64,000 nt of DNA from Asterella californica (Eukaryota > Streptophyta > Marchantiopsida > Marchantiales > Aytoniaceae): NCBI GenBank assembly GCA_036924285.1, contig JAYKYS010000023.1, forward strand, positions 2,199,206-2,263,205, written 5' to 3'. Position 1 is the stretch's first letter. Every line of letters starts with the position of its first letter. The position numbers were made by a program, and so were the translations under genes. The notes below the pieces were generated by a model. It saw nothing but the letters and a program-made list of their open reading frames with translations, made no database searches and was not told the DNA's origin. Below, one piece after another: positions 45,129 to 55,174 of this stretch.

Positions 45129-46832
45129 ATGGGGAAGTTACCAGTGTTTCATGGGAAGGACAATGAAGATGTAGAACCATTTGTACGAGACTTCAAAAGG
45201 GGTTGCATCGGAAACAACGTGAGAAGGAAGGAAGAGTGGGTGTTGTTACTGCCAGAGTTTTTAGAAGATTTTGCTCTTACGTGGTATGAAGACCGAGTGA
45301 AGAGCCAGACACCTGGTGCAGTTGAAGACACATGGGAGACGTTGAGTAATGCACTCATCGAAGAATTTCTTCCAGAAGAGAGTTATGAGAAGCTCATGGT
45401 GGAGCTTACTCATTTGAAGCAACGGGACGACGAGAAAGTTCGGCAATATGCCGAAAGGGTGGATAAGTTGGAGCAACGGTTTCGGACGGTCCTAAGGAAA
45501 AGTGGAGACAATGTGGAGCTAACGATGGCGGGGATTGGAGCAGTGTTGACCAAGAACTTGGTGGGAGGGTTGAGGCCTTCAATTCGAACCCAAGTGAGGT
45601 ACGAGAAGCCAGCAACCAAAGCGGAGGCCATCAAGATTGCGACAAACATGGAGGAGAGTTTGGATGAAGGAGATATCATCCAACCTCATCATGCTGCTCT
45701 GGTGTCGACTCCGACTCTTGGTGTAGCCACAACGATCGCACCTACACCATCACAATTGGTGATTGCTTCAACGTCAGCGCCTACTCCAATGGTGGTGTCA
45801 AGACCGGTTGTCCCAACAACGATGTCTACTGCCACCTCTGATTTTCATGCCGAGCTGAAGAGCATCACCGATACTCTTGCGGATCTCAAGATAAACGTGG
45901 TGCAGTTACGAGAATGGAGGAACAAAGGTGGAGGAGGAGGTCAAAGAGGTTACGACAACAATCCCAACCGAGGAAATCAAGGTAACTTTGGAGGCAACCA
46001 AGGTAACTTTGGAGGAATCACTTGTTGGACGTGTGGAGGTTCTCATTTCCAGCGAAATTGTCCTAACAACGGAGCAAGAGGTGCCGAAGCTGTCAGAATG
46101 AATGTGGGTGGAGGAAATCCATCACAAGGACGAGACAAGGGGGTGGCTACTATCGATGTCGTGCGAGATTCCATCTACGAGAAAGGAGAGAGTTCAAACT
46201 CTTCTCATGCACCGGTGGAGCTTTTAGCTCAAGAAAGGAAAAGAACTCGATTTTCTGATGAACCGATTTTCATGGAGGAGTCAGCAAGTAGAAGTACTCG
46301 TTCGAGTAATGTTTCGAGTACACCAAGGGAGCCAAGAAGGAAGCTGGGGATGGCGGATTTCACCATTTCATCTTCCCAAGCGGGATATGATGTGGTTGAA
46401 GATGTGGGTGCTCAGAAAGCCAACATCACTGTTGGACAACTGATCGCACTTAATCCCAGCTTACGAAGGGAACTCAGAGGAGGACTGAGTTCTAAGAGAA
46501 GCAAGAAGAAGAAACTCAAGAGCAAGACATCAAAGTCAGTGGGAGTTGGTGTGGTGGATGTGCATGCTTCAGAGGTATGCACTAGGGCTTCAAAGATTGA
46601 AGTCCGGTTGAATGATCACTACGTCTCTGAAGTATTGGTGGATGGAGGGTCGGCTGTAAACGCCATATCGGAGAGGTTGATGAAGAAGTTGGGGATGGAA
46701 CCAACTCGCCCGGCTAGCATTGTTGTGGGGATGGCTAACAAGCAACGGGTAAAACCTCTTGGTGTGTTAGAGAAGGTGGTCGTGTCTGTGATGGGAGTTC
46801 AAACGTTGATGTCAAGTGTTAAAGGACTCTAG
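45129..46832 (+). pseudogene. G2 copy A gag and protease, frameshifted
   Basis: 567 aa from ATG: gag domain (MGKLPVFHGKDNEDVEPFV...LTWYEDR, EKVRQYAERVDKLEQRFR), a Gly/Asn-rich direct repeat GNQGNFGGNQGNFGG, knuckle CWTCGGSHFQRNC (C-X2-C-X3-H-X4-C), then protease VLVDGGSAVNAISERL. Near 46815 this copy lacks four bases present in copy C (gttgatgtcctttcaag against gttgatgtcaag), which shifts the frame into pol. Copy C and G1 are continuous there, so the shift is damage and not a programmed signal. Confidence 0.92.
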
Positions 46833-49800
46833 TTATGATTTGCTCCTAGGTAGGCCTTGGTTGAGAGCTGTGCGCACCACTGATAGGTGGCACAAGGGAT
46901 ACTTACGGATTGGGCCTAGAGATCATAGAGTGATAGTTCCTCTCTCGGGTGTTGGAGTTGTGACTTCTGACTCTGATAGACCCACTAGTGACTACTGGGA
47001 ATCTGATACGGAGGACGATCAGAGTGTCTCAGAAGTAGATACTGGCAATTCTTACGATCAAGAATCCTCGTCTGAGGACGAAGGATTTGATCGAGATGAA
47101 TCATTACATCAGCTTAGTGCTATTGACTTGTTGCCTCGACCAGCAGTGGAGAAAGATCCTGACAAAGAAGAGTTGAGTGAGGCAGAGATTGTGAGAAGAC
47201 TCTCTACCCTGAAGTTTGGTATCAATGTCACTCAAGAAGAGAAAAGTAGATTCCTAGATATATTTCAAAAATATATCCATGTGTTTGCTTTCAGCTACAA
47301 GGATTTGAAGGAGGTGACTCTCGAGACTCATCGAATCGAATTGGAGGAGCACGCAAGACCAGTTCGACAGAAGCAGAGAAGGGTCAATCCCACAACGGCA
47401 ATGATGGTCAAGGAGGAGATAGACAAGTTGAGGGAGGCGAGTTTCATCTACGAGGAGGAGAACTCAGAATGGGTTTCACCCATTGTGATTGTCAAGAAGA
47501 AGAATGGTAAGCTGCGAGTGTGCATAGACTATAAGAAGCTGAATGTAGTTACCAAGAAGGACTATTATCCTCTACCATTTATAGATGAGATTTTGGAGGA
47601 AGTTGCCGGTCATGAGTGGTACAGCTTTGGTGATGGTTATAGTGGATACAACCAGATCAAGATAGCACAGGAGTACCAGCAGTTGACTACTTTCACTACT
47701 CCTTGGGGAACATTTGCATTTCGAGTGATGCCATTCGGACTGTGTAATGCTCCGGCCACGTTTCAAAGGTTCATGAACAAGGTGTTCGAACCATTCATAG
47801 GAAAGTTTGTTCGTGATTTCATTGATGATTTCTGTGTGTACGGACGAAAGGAGGACCACTTTGATCATGTGATCAAAGTTCTGCAGCGGTTGGAGCAAGC
47901 TAACGCTTCTCTGAATCCAGAGAAGTGCATCTTTGGCTGCGAAGAAGGTCTGCTGTTATGGCACATCATTTCCAAGAATGGGATTGCGGTAGATCCTGAG
48001 AAGGTGAAGAAGATTGTGGATCTTCCATTTCCGATCAACTTGACAAAGTTGAGGCAGTTTCTTGGCATGGTTGGATATTATCGTAGGTTTGTCTTTTCCT
48101 TCTCAAACAAAGCAATAGCTTTGACTATGTACATGAAGAAGGGAGTTGATTTTGACTTGATAGTGCATGATCAGAAGGCAAAGGAAGCATTTGAGGAGCT
48201 GAAAAAGGCATTAGTGACAGCTCCTATACTTGCTAAACCTGAGTGGAGTAAAGCATTTATTCTGTATACGGATGCCTCCAATGTAGCAATCGGATCTACA
48301 TTAAGTCAGCTAGATGGAGATGGGCATGATCATCCTATAGCTTATGCTAGTAGGCAGATGGTTCCAGCGGAGAAGAATTACTCCGTGACTGAACGAGAAG
48401 GATTAGCGGTGATCTTTGGATTGAAGAAATTTCGACACTACTTGCTAGGAGGGAAATTTTCCATAGTCACAGATCACAAGGCTTTAAAGTATATCTTTAA
48501 TAAGCCTAATGCCGAAGGTCGTATTGCTCGTTGGAAGATCCTTCTAACAGAATACGATTATGTGATCGAAGATAGACCAGGGAAGAAGCATGCGAATGCT
48601 GATCTTTTGTCAAGGGCTTATGATGATGAGGGAGAAGAACCGTTTGATGATTCATTTCCAGACGAGCATCTGATGACCATCACAAGCATCGAGGAGATAC
48701 CGGACGAGTACAAGGAAATCTGGAGTTTCCTTGCAGATGGCTCTTTTCCAGAAGGTATGCATACCCGAGAACGTAACGCGTTGATCAAGAGATGCAAACC
48801 TTACACCATGGTGGAGGGAATTCTGTTTCATCAAGGAGCAGATGGGTTACTAAGGAGAACAGTTGGTCAGAAGGAGGCATTCAAGCTAATGCACGAGTTT
48901 CACGACGGAACTGTTTGCGGAGGTCACTTTGCTGGTAAGATAACAGCCTTCAAGATTTTGGATGCGGGGTATCACTGGAGAGGGATTTTCAAAGAGTGTT
49001 TAGACTATTGCAAAACTTGTGACGTATGTCAAGCATTTGCTCTAAAGTCTACTAGAACACCTCCGTTAAGATCAATTCCAATATTAGGGCCGTTTGAGAA
49101 ATGGGGTATTGACTTTGTAGGTCTTCTTAATAAAACACCTCGAGGCAATAGATACATTGTAGTCGCCACTGACTATTGTACCAAGTGGGTAGAGGCTAGA
49201 CCTTTGAGAGAGACCAATGAAACAAAAGTCGGTAGATTCCTATGGGAGAGGATCATCACGAGATTTGGATGTCCGTTAGAGTTGGTCTCAGATAGAGGAG
49301 GAGAGTTTGTGGGGAGCATGACTACTGCTATGCTACAACACTTTTCTATCAAGCCACGAGTAACGACCTCATACAAACCAAATGCTAATGGTCTTGCGGA
49401 GAAGACCAATCTTACACTTTGTATGATGCTCGCCAAAGATGTTGGTGTTGAGACTGCGAAACATACTTGGGATAAGAGGCTACATGCCATCTTATGGGAG
49501 TATCGAACGACAACAAAGACTTCTACTGGGTACTCTCCATTTCGATTGGTTTATGGAGTGGAGTCCAAGTTGCTGATCCAGTTCGAATTGGATACTTTTC
49601 AAACTATTCAACGAAAGTTGAAGAGGTCGAGAGGAGAAGACGTGGTCAGATCAAGAAGGGAGCAACTCATGGAGTTGGAAGAGACCCGAGCGGTAGCAAT
49701 GATCCGGATGGAACGAGCTCAGGCGTATCAAAAGAAGAGTTACGACAAACGGTTGGGCAAGAGGGAGGTAAAACCTTTTCAAGTCGGAGATTGGGTTATG

Positions 49801-50010
49801 TTGTATGATGCTATCAGATTCAAGAGGGCTAGGAAGAAGTTTCTTCCGAGATATTTTGGTCCTTTTGTTGTAGATAAGGTGTGGAGCAACTTCACATATG
49901 ACCTTCAAGAGTTGGGAGGAAGGAGATTCGATCGGGTCAACCATGACAAGTTGAAGTTCTTTCATCGACGAAAGTTCTCTCTTCACTTCGAGGACGGAGC
50001 GAAAATTTAG
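46816..50010 (+). CDS. G2 copy A pol: RT, RNase H, integrase (open, 5' end shifted)
   Basis: A 1064-aa open frame, the most complete pol in the window. Protease end LLGRPWLRAV; acidic linker; RT with WVSPIVIVKKKNGKLRVCIDYKKLN, FGDGYSGYNQIKI, MPFGLCNAPATFQRF and active box FIDDFCVYG; RNase H with LYTDAS, TEREGLAVIFGLKKFRHYL and TDHKAL; integrase HHCC zinc domain (HDGTVCGGHFAGKITAFKIL...YCKTCDVCQ) and DDE core (GIDFVG, LVSDRGGEF, NGLAEKTN); GPF module RYFGPFVVDKVWSNFTYDL; no chromodomain follows. A Gly-to-Trp change (LLLWHIISK against LLLGHIISK) may harm RT. It needs gag fused upstream, which the 4-base deletion prevents. Confidence 0.9.
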   Translation: MLKDSSYDLLLGRPWLRAVRTTDRWHKGYLRIGPRDHRVIVPLSGVGVVTSDSDRPTSDYWESDTEDDQSVSEVDTGNSYDQESSSEDEGFDRDESLHQLSAIDLLPRPAVEKDPDKEELSEAEIVRRLSTLKFGINVTQEEKSRFLDIFQKYIHVFAFSYKDLKEVTLETHRIELEEHARPVRQKQRRVNPTTAMMVKEEIDKLREASFIYEEENSEWVSPIVIVKKKNGKLRVCIDYKKLNVVTKKDYYPLPFIDEILEEVAGHEWYSFGDGYSGYNQIKIAQEYQQLTTFTTPWGTFAFRVMPFGLCNAPATFQRFMNKVFEPFIGKFVRDFIDDFCVYGRKEDHFDHVIKVLQRLEQANASLNPEKCIFGCEEGLLLWHIISKNGIAVDPEKVKKIVDLPFPINLTKLRQFLGMVGYYRRFVFSFSNKAIALTMYMKKGVDFDLIVHDQKAKEAFEELKKALVTAPILAKPEWSKAFILYTDASNVAIGSTLSQLDGDGHDHPIAYASRQMVPAEKNYSVTEREGLAVIFGLKKFRHYLLGGKFSIVTDHKALKYIFNKPNAEGRIARWKILLTEYDYVIEDRPGKKHANADLLSRAYDDEGEEPFDDSFPDEHLMTITSIEEIPDEYKEIWSFLADGSFPEGMHTRERNALIKRCKPYTMVEGILFHQGADGLLRRTVGQKEAFKLMHEFHDGTVCGGHFAGKITAFKILDAGYHWRGIFKECLDYCKTCDVCQAFALKSTRTPPLRSIPILGPFEKWGIDFVGLLNKTPRGNRYIVVATDYCTKWVEARPLRETNETKVGRFLWERIITRFGCPLELVSDRGGEFVGSMTTAMLQHFSIKPRVTTSYKPNANGLAEKTNLTLCMMLAKDVGVETAKHTWDKRLHAILWEYRTTTKTSTGYSPFRLVYGVESKLLIQFELDTFQTIQRKLKRSRGEDVVRSRREQLMELEETRAVAMIRMERAQAYQKKSYDKRLGKREVKPFQVGDWVMLYDAIRFKRARKKFLPRYFGPFVVDKVWSNFTYDLQELGGRRFDRVNHDKLKFFHRRKFSLHFEDGAKI

Positions 50011-50023
50011 TCCGGGGGTAAAA
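50011..50023 (+). other. G2 copy A polypurine tract and breakpoint
   Basis: TCCGGGGGTAAAA is followed by inverted gag sequence where the 3' LTR should start (TGTAACG in copy C at 61015). The break lies exactly at the tract/LTR boundary, the place where plus-strand cDNA synthesis begins in LTR elements. Confidence 0.8.
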
Positions 50024-50024
50024 T

Positions 50025-51356
50025 GCTGGGATTAAGTGCGATCAGTTGTCCAACAGTGATGTTGGTTTTCTGAGCACCCACATCTTCAACCACATCATAT
50101 CCCGCTTGGGAAGATGAAATGGTGAAATCCGCCATCCCCAGCTTCCTTCTCGGCTCCCTTGGTGTACTCGAAACATTACTCGAACGAGTACTACTACTTG
50201 CTGACTCCTCCATGAAAATCGGTTCATCAGAAAATCGAGTTCTTTTCCTTTCTTGAGCTAAAAGCTCCACCACCGCATGAGAAGAGTTTGAACTCTCTCC
50301 TTTCTCGTAGATGGGATCTCGAACGACATCGATAGTAGCCACCCCTTTGTCTCGTCCTTGTGATGGATTTCCTCCACCCACATTCATTCTGATAGCTTCG
50401 GCACCTCTTGCTCCGTTGTTAGGACAATTTCACTGGAAATGAGAACCTCCACACGTCCAACAAGTGATTCCTCCAAAGTTACCTTGGTTGCCTCCAAAGT
50501 TACCTTGATTTCCTCGGTTGGGATTGTTGTCGTAACTTCTTTGACCTCCTCCTCCAGCTTTGTTCCTCCATTCGCGTAACTGCACCACGTTTATCTTGAG
50601 ATCCGCAAGAGTATCGGTGATGCTTTTCAACTCAGCATGGAAATCAGAGGTGGCAGTAGACATCGTTGTTGGGACAAACGGTCTTGGCACCATCGTTGGA
50701 GTAGGAGCTGATGTTGAAACAATCACCAGTTGTGATGGTGCAGATACTACCGTTGTGGTTACACCAAGAGTCGGAGTCGACACCAAAGCGGCATGATGCG
50801 GTTGGATGATATCCCCTTCATCCAAACTCTCTTCCATATTTTTCGCAATCTTGATGGCCTCCGCTTTGGTTGTTGGCTTCTCGTACCTCACTTGGGTTCG
50901 AATTGAAGGTCTCAATCCTCCCACCAAGTTCTTGGTCAACACTGCTCCAATCCCCGCCATTGTTAGCTCCACATTGTCTCCACTCTTCCGTAGGACCGTC
51001 CGAAACCGTTGCTCCAACTTATCCACCCTTTCGGCATATTGCCGAACTTTCTCGTCGTCCCGTTGCTTCAAATGAGTAAGCTCCACCATGAGCTTCTTAT
51101 AACTCTCTTCTGGAAGAAATTCTTTGATGAGTGCATTACTCAACGTCTCCCATGTGTCCTCAACTGCACCAAGTGTCTTGCTCTTCACTCTGTCTTCATG
51201 CCACGTAAGAGCAAAATCTTCTAAAAACTCTGGCAGTAACAACACCCATTCTTCCTTCCTTCTCACGTTGTTTCCGATGCAACCCCTTTTGAAGTCTCGT
51301 ACAAATGGTTCTACATCTTCATTGTCCTTCCCATGAAACACTGGTAACTTCCCCAT
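50025..51356 (-). pseudogene. G2 copy B gag, 3'-truncated
   Basis: Minus-strand gag from ATG 51356 to about the position equivalent to 46458 in copy A, where it is joined tail-on to copy A. An in-frame TGA after SHFQ, inside the knuckle (an Arg codon CGA in other copies), splits it into 50430-51356 and 50007-50387. A variant FALTWHEDR replaces FALTWYEDR. There is no protease, RT or integrase in this copy. Confidence 0.88.
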
Positions 51357-51569
51357 CTTGTAACTATTCTTTCTACCCTTCTAATTTTTGTGCAATAACT
51401 ACTCACTAAAAGAGTACGAACATCACCAATTCCATTCGCGAATAATCTACCATAGGTAAAATGAAAGGAAATGGTTGTAACAACACCTCTTGTGCCATCT
51501 CTTCTCCCAAGGTAATCATGAGCCTGAGTCGCATCACCGTCTTCTCCACCATCCGAATGACGATCTCCA

Positions 51570-52046
51570 TCACAACTCAGCCGAGTCCTCTTTTGAAGTC
51601 GACAACTTCTCCGTCTCAGCTCTTTGAGTCTCGTCCAACTTCTCGACTACTGACGTAAGTAGGGCGGCCACATCGACGCACTTGTGTCCTCTTGAAAGAT
51701 CACCCACTCCACAACTTGGACAAGGATCTTCTCCTAGAAGATGAATTGGCGCTGGTGACGATGGACCCACTCGAAGACTTAAATCAGTAAACTCCCGCTT
51801 CCCTTTAGCTCTCTCGGTTCTGATTCTAGTTGGACAATTCACTACTTTATGTCCCAACCCTCTACAGAAATAACACCACAAGTCGGTTTCTACTCTTCTC
51901 CTTGGAGATTCTACTTGAGATTTTGTACTAGGGTTCTCAAACTCAACGATAATCTCTTTCGAGCTCTCTCCGACGCTTACTATGACATCTAAACCTTGAG
52001 GAAAGTTTCTAAGTCTAACTTTCCAATCTTTTGAATTTCCACTCAT
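51570..52046 (-). CDS. G2 copy B ORF-Z
   Basis: Intact 158-163 aa frame, nearly identical to copy A (differences include KSQVESP for KPQVESP and GPSSPAPIH for GPSSPKPIH). Both zinc clusters are kept. It remains open although the gag next to it carries a stop. Confidence 0.75.
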   Translation of the reverse strand: MSGNSKDWKVRLRNFPQGLDVIVSVGESSKEIIVEFENPSTKSQVESPRRRVETDLWCYFCRGLGHKVVNCPTRIRTERAKGKREFTDLSLRVGPSSPAPIHLLGEDPCPSCGVGDLSRGHKCVDVAALLTSVVEKLDETQRAETEKLSTSKEDSAEL

Positions 52047-52194
52047 GTTGCACCTTCTCAACCATTAAGTGGACAAAATATCATAGAGGAAAATAATTCT
52101 GCATCACTTTTTTAACTCTTCTTGAAAATAATCGTGCATTATACATGCTATACACGAAATAAAATCTAATCTGAAATTAACTATCGAAGATATG

Positions 52195-52500
52195 ATCCTC
52201 CTCACCATCGTTTGTACTCATCACAACAGACATCTTGAACTCACTCTTATAAGATCCAACTCTACTTCACCAGGAGCATTCGTGGCCTCCACAGTGAATG
52301 ATGCTTTCATCTCGGTTCTTCAAATCTACGCCAATGATCGCGGAAGCTTCTTGGTATAGGGTAAAGACGGCACCCCAAGTAGTATAGATAAATGGTCGCA
52401 ACTCATCTATACTTAATTTGGGCTTCTCCGACTCCGTTCGAACTCCTAAACGTCTCTTCTTCCACCTCGGCACCCGAACTGGATTCTCCATGAAGTATCT
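52195..52500 (-). pseudogene. G2 copy B ORF-X relic
   Basis: The 74-aa frame 52267-52491 (MENPVRVPRWKKRRLGVRTESEKPKLSIDELRPFIYTTWG...) matches ORF-X but shifts phase near 52300, so the acidic C-terminus is lost. Confidence 0.6.
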
Positions 52501-52599
52501 TCAAGACCTCCTTGTATGCCGAAACGTATATCTCTTAGTTGGTAAGAGATCTCTCCAAAATTTTTGTGGTCTCCAGTAGCTCAACCTCCAAGCTACTAA

Positions 52600-52960
52600 A
52601 TCATGAAGTTTCAACAGAAACTTCCCCTAATCAGAAGAGATGGTGATGACTGTACAAATTTTCAGAGAACTGAAATTTGTATATTTTCACTTCCCTCATG
52701 GTTGTCAACCTCCTCCACTTTGAAAACTTCTTTCTCCCTCTTCAGACCTCATCTTCTCATGATTTTTTTTGTCTTGGATAGGTTATCAACCAATCTAAAA
52801 CACTGGAAAGTTTCACAGGAAAATAAAATTCACAAAAAGTTGACATTGACTGTACAAATTTTCCAGAGAGCAAAATTTCTAAATTCACAAATTTCTCTCC
52901 TCTAATAACTTTTCTCTCCTCCTTTCTCTACAACTCTTATTGCACCTTCTTTCAACTCTC
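52600..52960 (-). repeat. G2 copy B leader repeat, about one unit
   Basis: The landmark ctgtacaaatttt occurs near 52650 and 52850, one period apart, so this copy holds roughly one and a half units of the leader repeat that copy A has three times. Confidence 0.75.
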
Positions 52961-53188
52961 CTCAAACCCTTTCTAAGCGAACAAGATGTAAAGAATGACT
53001 TCGAACGCGTCATATATCACTACGAGATACACGAAAGGTTCTAGCGTTGCTAACATCGCGTTAGCTCTCTCTCCTCCCAACGTTCTCTCCATGTGCTCTC
53101 TCATAATCTCCTTTTGTCGAATATAGAACTGAACTCTAAACATTTTTAATGATCTTTTCAAGTGAGGTCCCGGCAACGGAACCAAAAA

Positions 53189-54104
53189 TGTAAACCCTCC
53201 GCGGTCCTATCGATCAACTACCCCCCCTCCCGATCTCTCAACCTCCACGATCGTCATCCACGAATCTGCAACATGTCGGGCATGTCTCTCACTCAGGGGT
53301 CACCTCTGATGGCTTTGATGGAAGCACACCATGAACTTGAAGGGAAAATGCTAAGTTCACTCATTCATACACCCACAAACTTATCAACTAAAAATCTCCA
53401 TAAACTCATCAACTAAAATCCTCCATTCTAACGACGTCTCTCAAGTTCTCACATGCTAAACATATCCCACACTCTCTATATTACTCAAGTTGTCATTACG
53501 ACGATGTGAAAATAAGGATGAGGAGCTCTTCTCTACTCCTCTATTTATACATTATAGGTTTTTACTTTGGTACCCCCGGTAACTCAGCCGTAACTACTTT
53601 TACCGAGTTTTACTAAGATATTACTTAAAGTAAAAGCATTAATCACATGGGCTTTTTACCTTTTCACATGGGCTTATTCTTTCAAAGTCAACAACTTCTA
53701 GAAGGATTCTGGAATATTCTCAAGGAATCTCGAATTTCCACCCCCCTCTACACTAGGACCCACTAAAAAGGAAACATGTGGAATCTCTTCTTGTTTTTAA
53801 TGCCCCAAAGTCCACAACTTTAATCCAACCACTAATATCAAATCAAAAAGGAGATAAGGGATACTTTCCACCTCCTTTCTACCTTTTAGACAAGATGACA
53901 AGGTAGTAGTGCTCACTCTTTAGCAAATATCTGAATTCTGCCAAAAGTACAGCTAAGTTTACCCATAACTAACTTTTATCTAGTCATGACTAACTTGATA
54001 CCTCCTAAAAGTACTTTGGCAGCAAATAAACATTCTCAACCCTTAGTTAGAACTAAACACCTTATTAATAGACAAACTTCCTATGTGTAACATAGGTCGT
54101 TACA
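53189..54104 (-). repeat. G2 copy B 5' LTR, inverted
   Basis: 916-bp LTR in minus orientation; its PBS lies at about 53166-53186. Its outer end TCGTTACA is followed by GAAC and then TGTAACGA (54109-54116), the first eight bases of a plus-strand LTR. Confidence 0.92.
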
Positions 54105-54123
54105 GAACTGTAACGAGCTAAGC
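54105..54123. repeat. Head-to-head LTR tips around GAAC
   Basis: TCGTTACA-GAAC-TGTAACGA (54097-54116) joins the tip of the inverted LTR to the first eight bases of a plus-strand LTR. GAAC also follows the 3' LTR of copy C at 61928. Seven more bases (gctaagc) separate this from LINE sequence. Confidence 0.7.
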
Positions 54124-54529
54124 CCGCGAGCTTACGAACTGAAGACAATTCGAGTGAAAACCCTACTGATCATGAGCGGCAGATCAAGAGCAGCAAAGAC
54201 AAAGTGCAGTCCCGGACGAGGAAGGAGCCCATCCACGGTCATCGTCTGGCGATGGCGGACTCTGACCCTGACAGGCATGACGAGAAGGGCTGGGAGGACT
54301 CGGCCGCGAGGGGGAGCGCGAGGAGGAATGAGCGGCAATTTAGGGGTTCGGCGGGGGTGGATCGCCCTAGGGCTCTCTTAGCTAGCTGTCATGTGCCTTA
54401 TACATGGGTGGCTCCCGTTAGCCGGGTAATAAATTACGACCAGGCCCACTGAGGCCGTTTACTCTAAATAAATATTTTTTAAACAAAATCACCATTCTAT
54501 CTCAGCAGTGCATAAATTGTTGACACAAA
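54124..54529 (+). mobile_element. Duplicate of LINE 3' end plus host flank, inside the G2 block
   Basis: About 406 bp matching 63330-63736 with roughly eight substitutions. It includes the last third of the LINE 3' ORF, the A-rich end, the target duplication ACCATTCTATCTCAGC (54491-54506) and a further 23 bp of host flank, and then switches to G2 leader sequence. Because host flank is included, it was copied from the integrated LINE at DNA level and is not a new retrotransposition. Confidence 0.88.
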
Positions 54530-55174
54530 TCTGCTCTCTGGAAAATTTGTACAGTAGCTGTCAACTTTTCTGTGAATTTTATTTTCCTGTGAAACTTTCC
54601 AGTGTTTTAGATTGGCTGATAACCTATCTAAGACAAAAGAAATCATAGGAAAAGGTGGTCTAAAGAGGAAGCAATGAATTTTCAAAGTTGAGGGGGTCTA
54701 TTCGTGAGAGTTGAAGATTCTGTTATCTGAAAAAAATTTACAGTCATTGTCAGATTTTCTGTGAATTTTATTTTCCTGAGAAACTTTCCAGTGTTTTAGA
54801 GTGGCTGATAAGCTATCCAGGACAAAAGAAATCATGAGAAGATGAGGTCTGAAGAGAGAGAAAGAATTTTTCAAAGTGGAGGGGGTTGACAACCATGAGG
54901 GAAGTGAAAATATACAAATTTCAGTTCTCTGAAAATTTGTACAGTCATCACCATCTCTTCTGTTTAGGGAAGTTTCTGTTGAAACTTCATGATTTAGTAG
55001 CTTGGAGGTTGAGCTACTGGAGACCACAAAAATCTTGGAGAGATCTCTTACCAACTAAGAGATATACGTTTCGGCATACAAGGAGGTCTTGAAGATACTT
55101 CATGAGGAATCCAGTTCGAATGACAAGGTGGAAGAAGAGACGTTAAGGAGTTCGAACTGAGACGGAGAAGCCGA
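54530..55174 (+). mobile_element. G2 copy C leader fragment with tandem repeats and ORF-X start
   Basis: Begins inside a leader repeat unit (landmarks at about 54541, 54730, 54931; two units) and runs into ORF-X, which has an early TAA (AAGAGACGTTAAGG). It ends at 55174 in GAGAAGCC, where an inverted segment begins. The LTR and PBS that should precede it are missing. Confidence 0.8.

Noticed and set aside
46816..46832. Programmed frameshift between gag-pro and pol
   Set aside because: Copy C and G1 read continuously here; copy A simply lacks four bases.
49494..49808. 104-aa ORF in another frame of the integrase (also 60485-60799)
   Set aside because: Overlaps the integrase coding frame fully; its similarity between copies is explained by copy identity.
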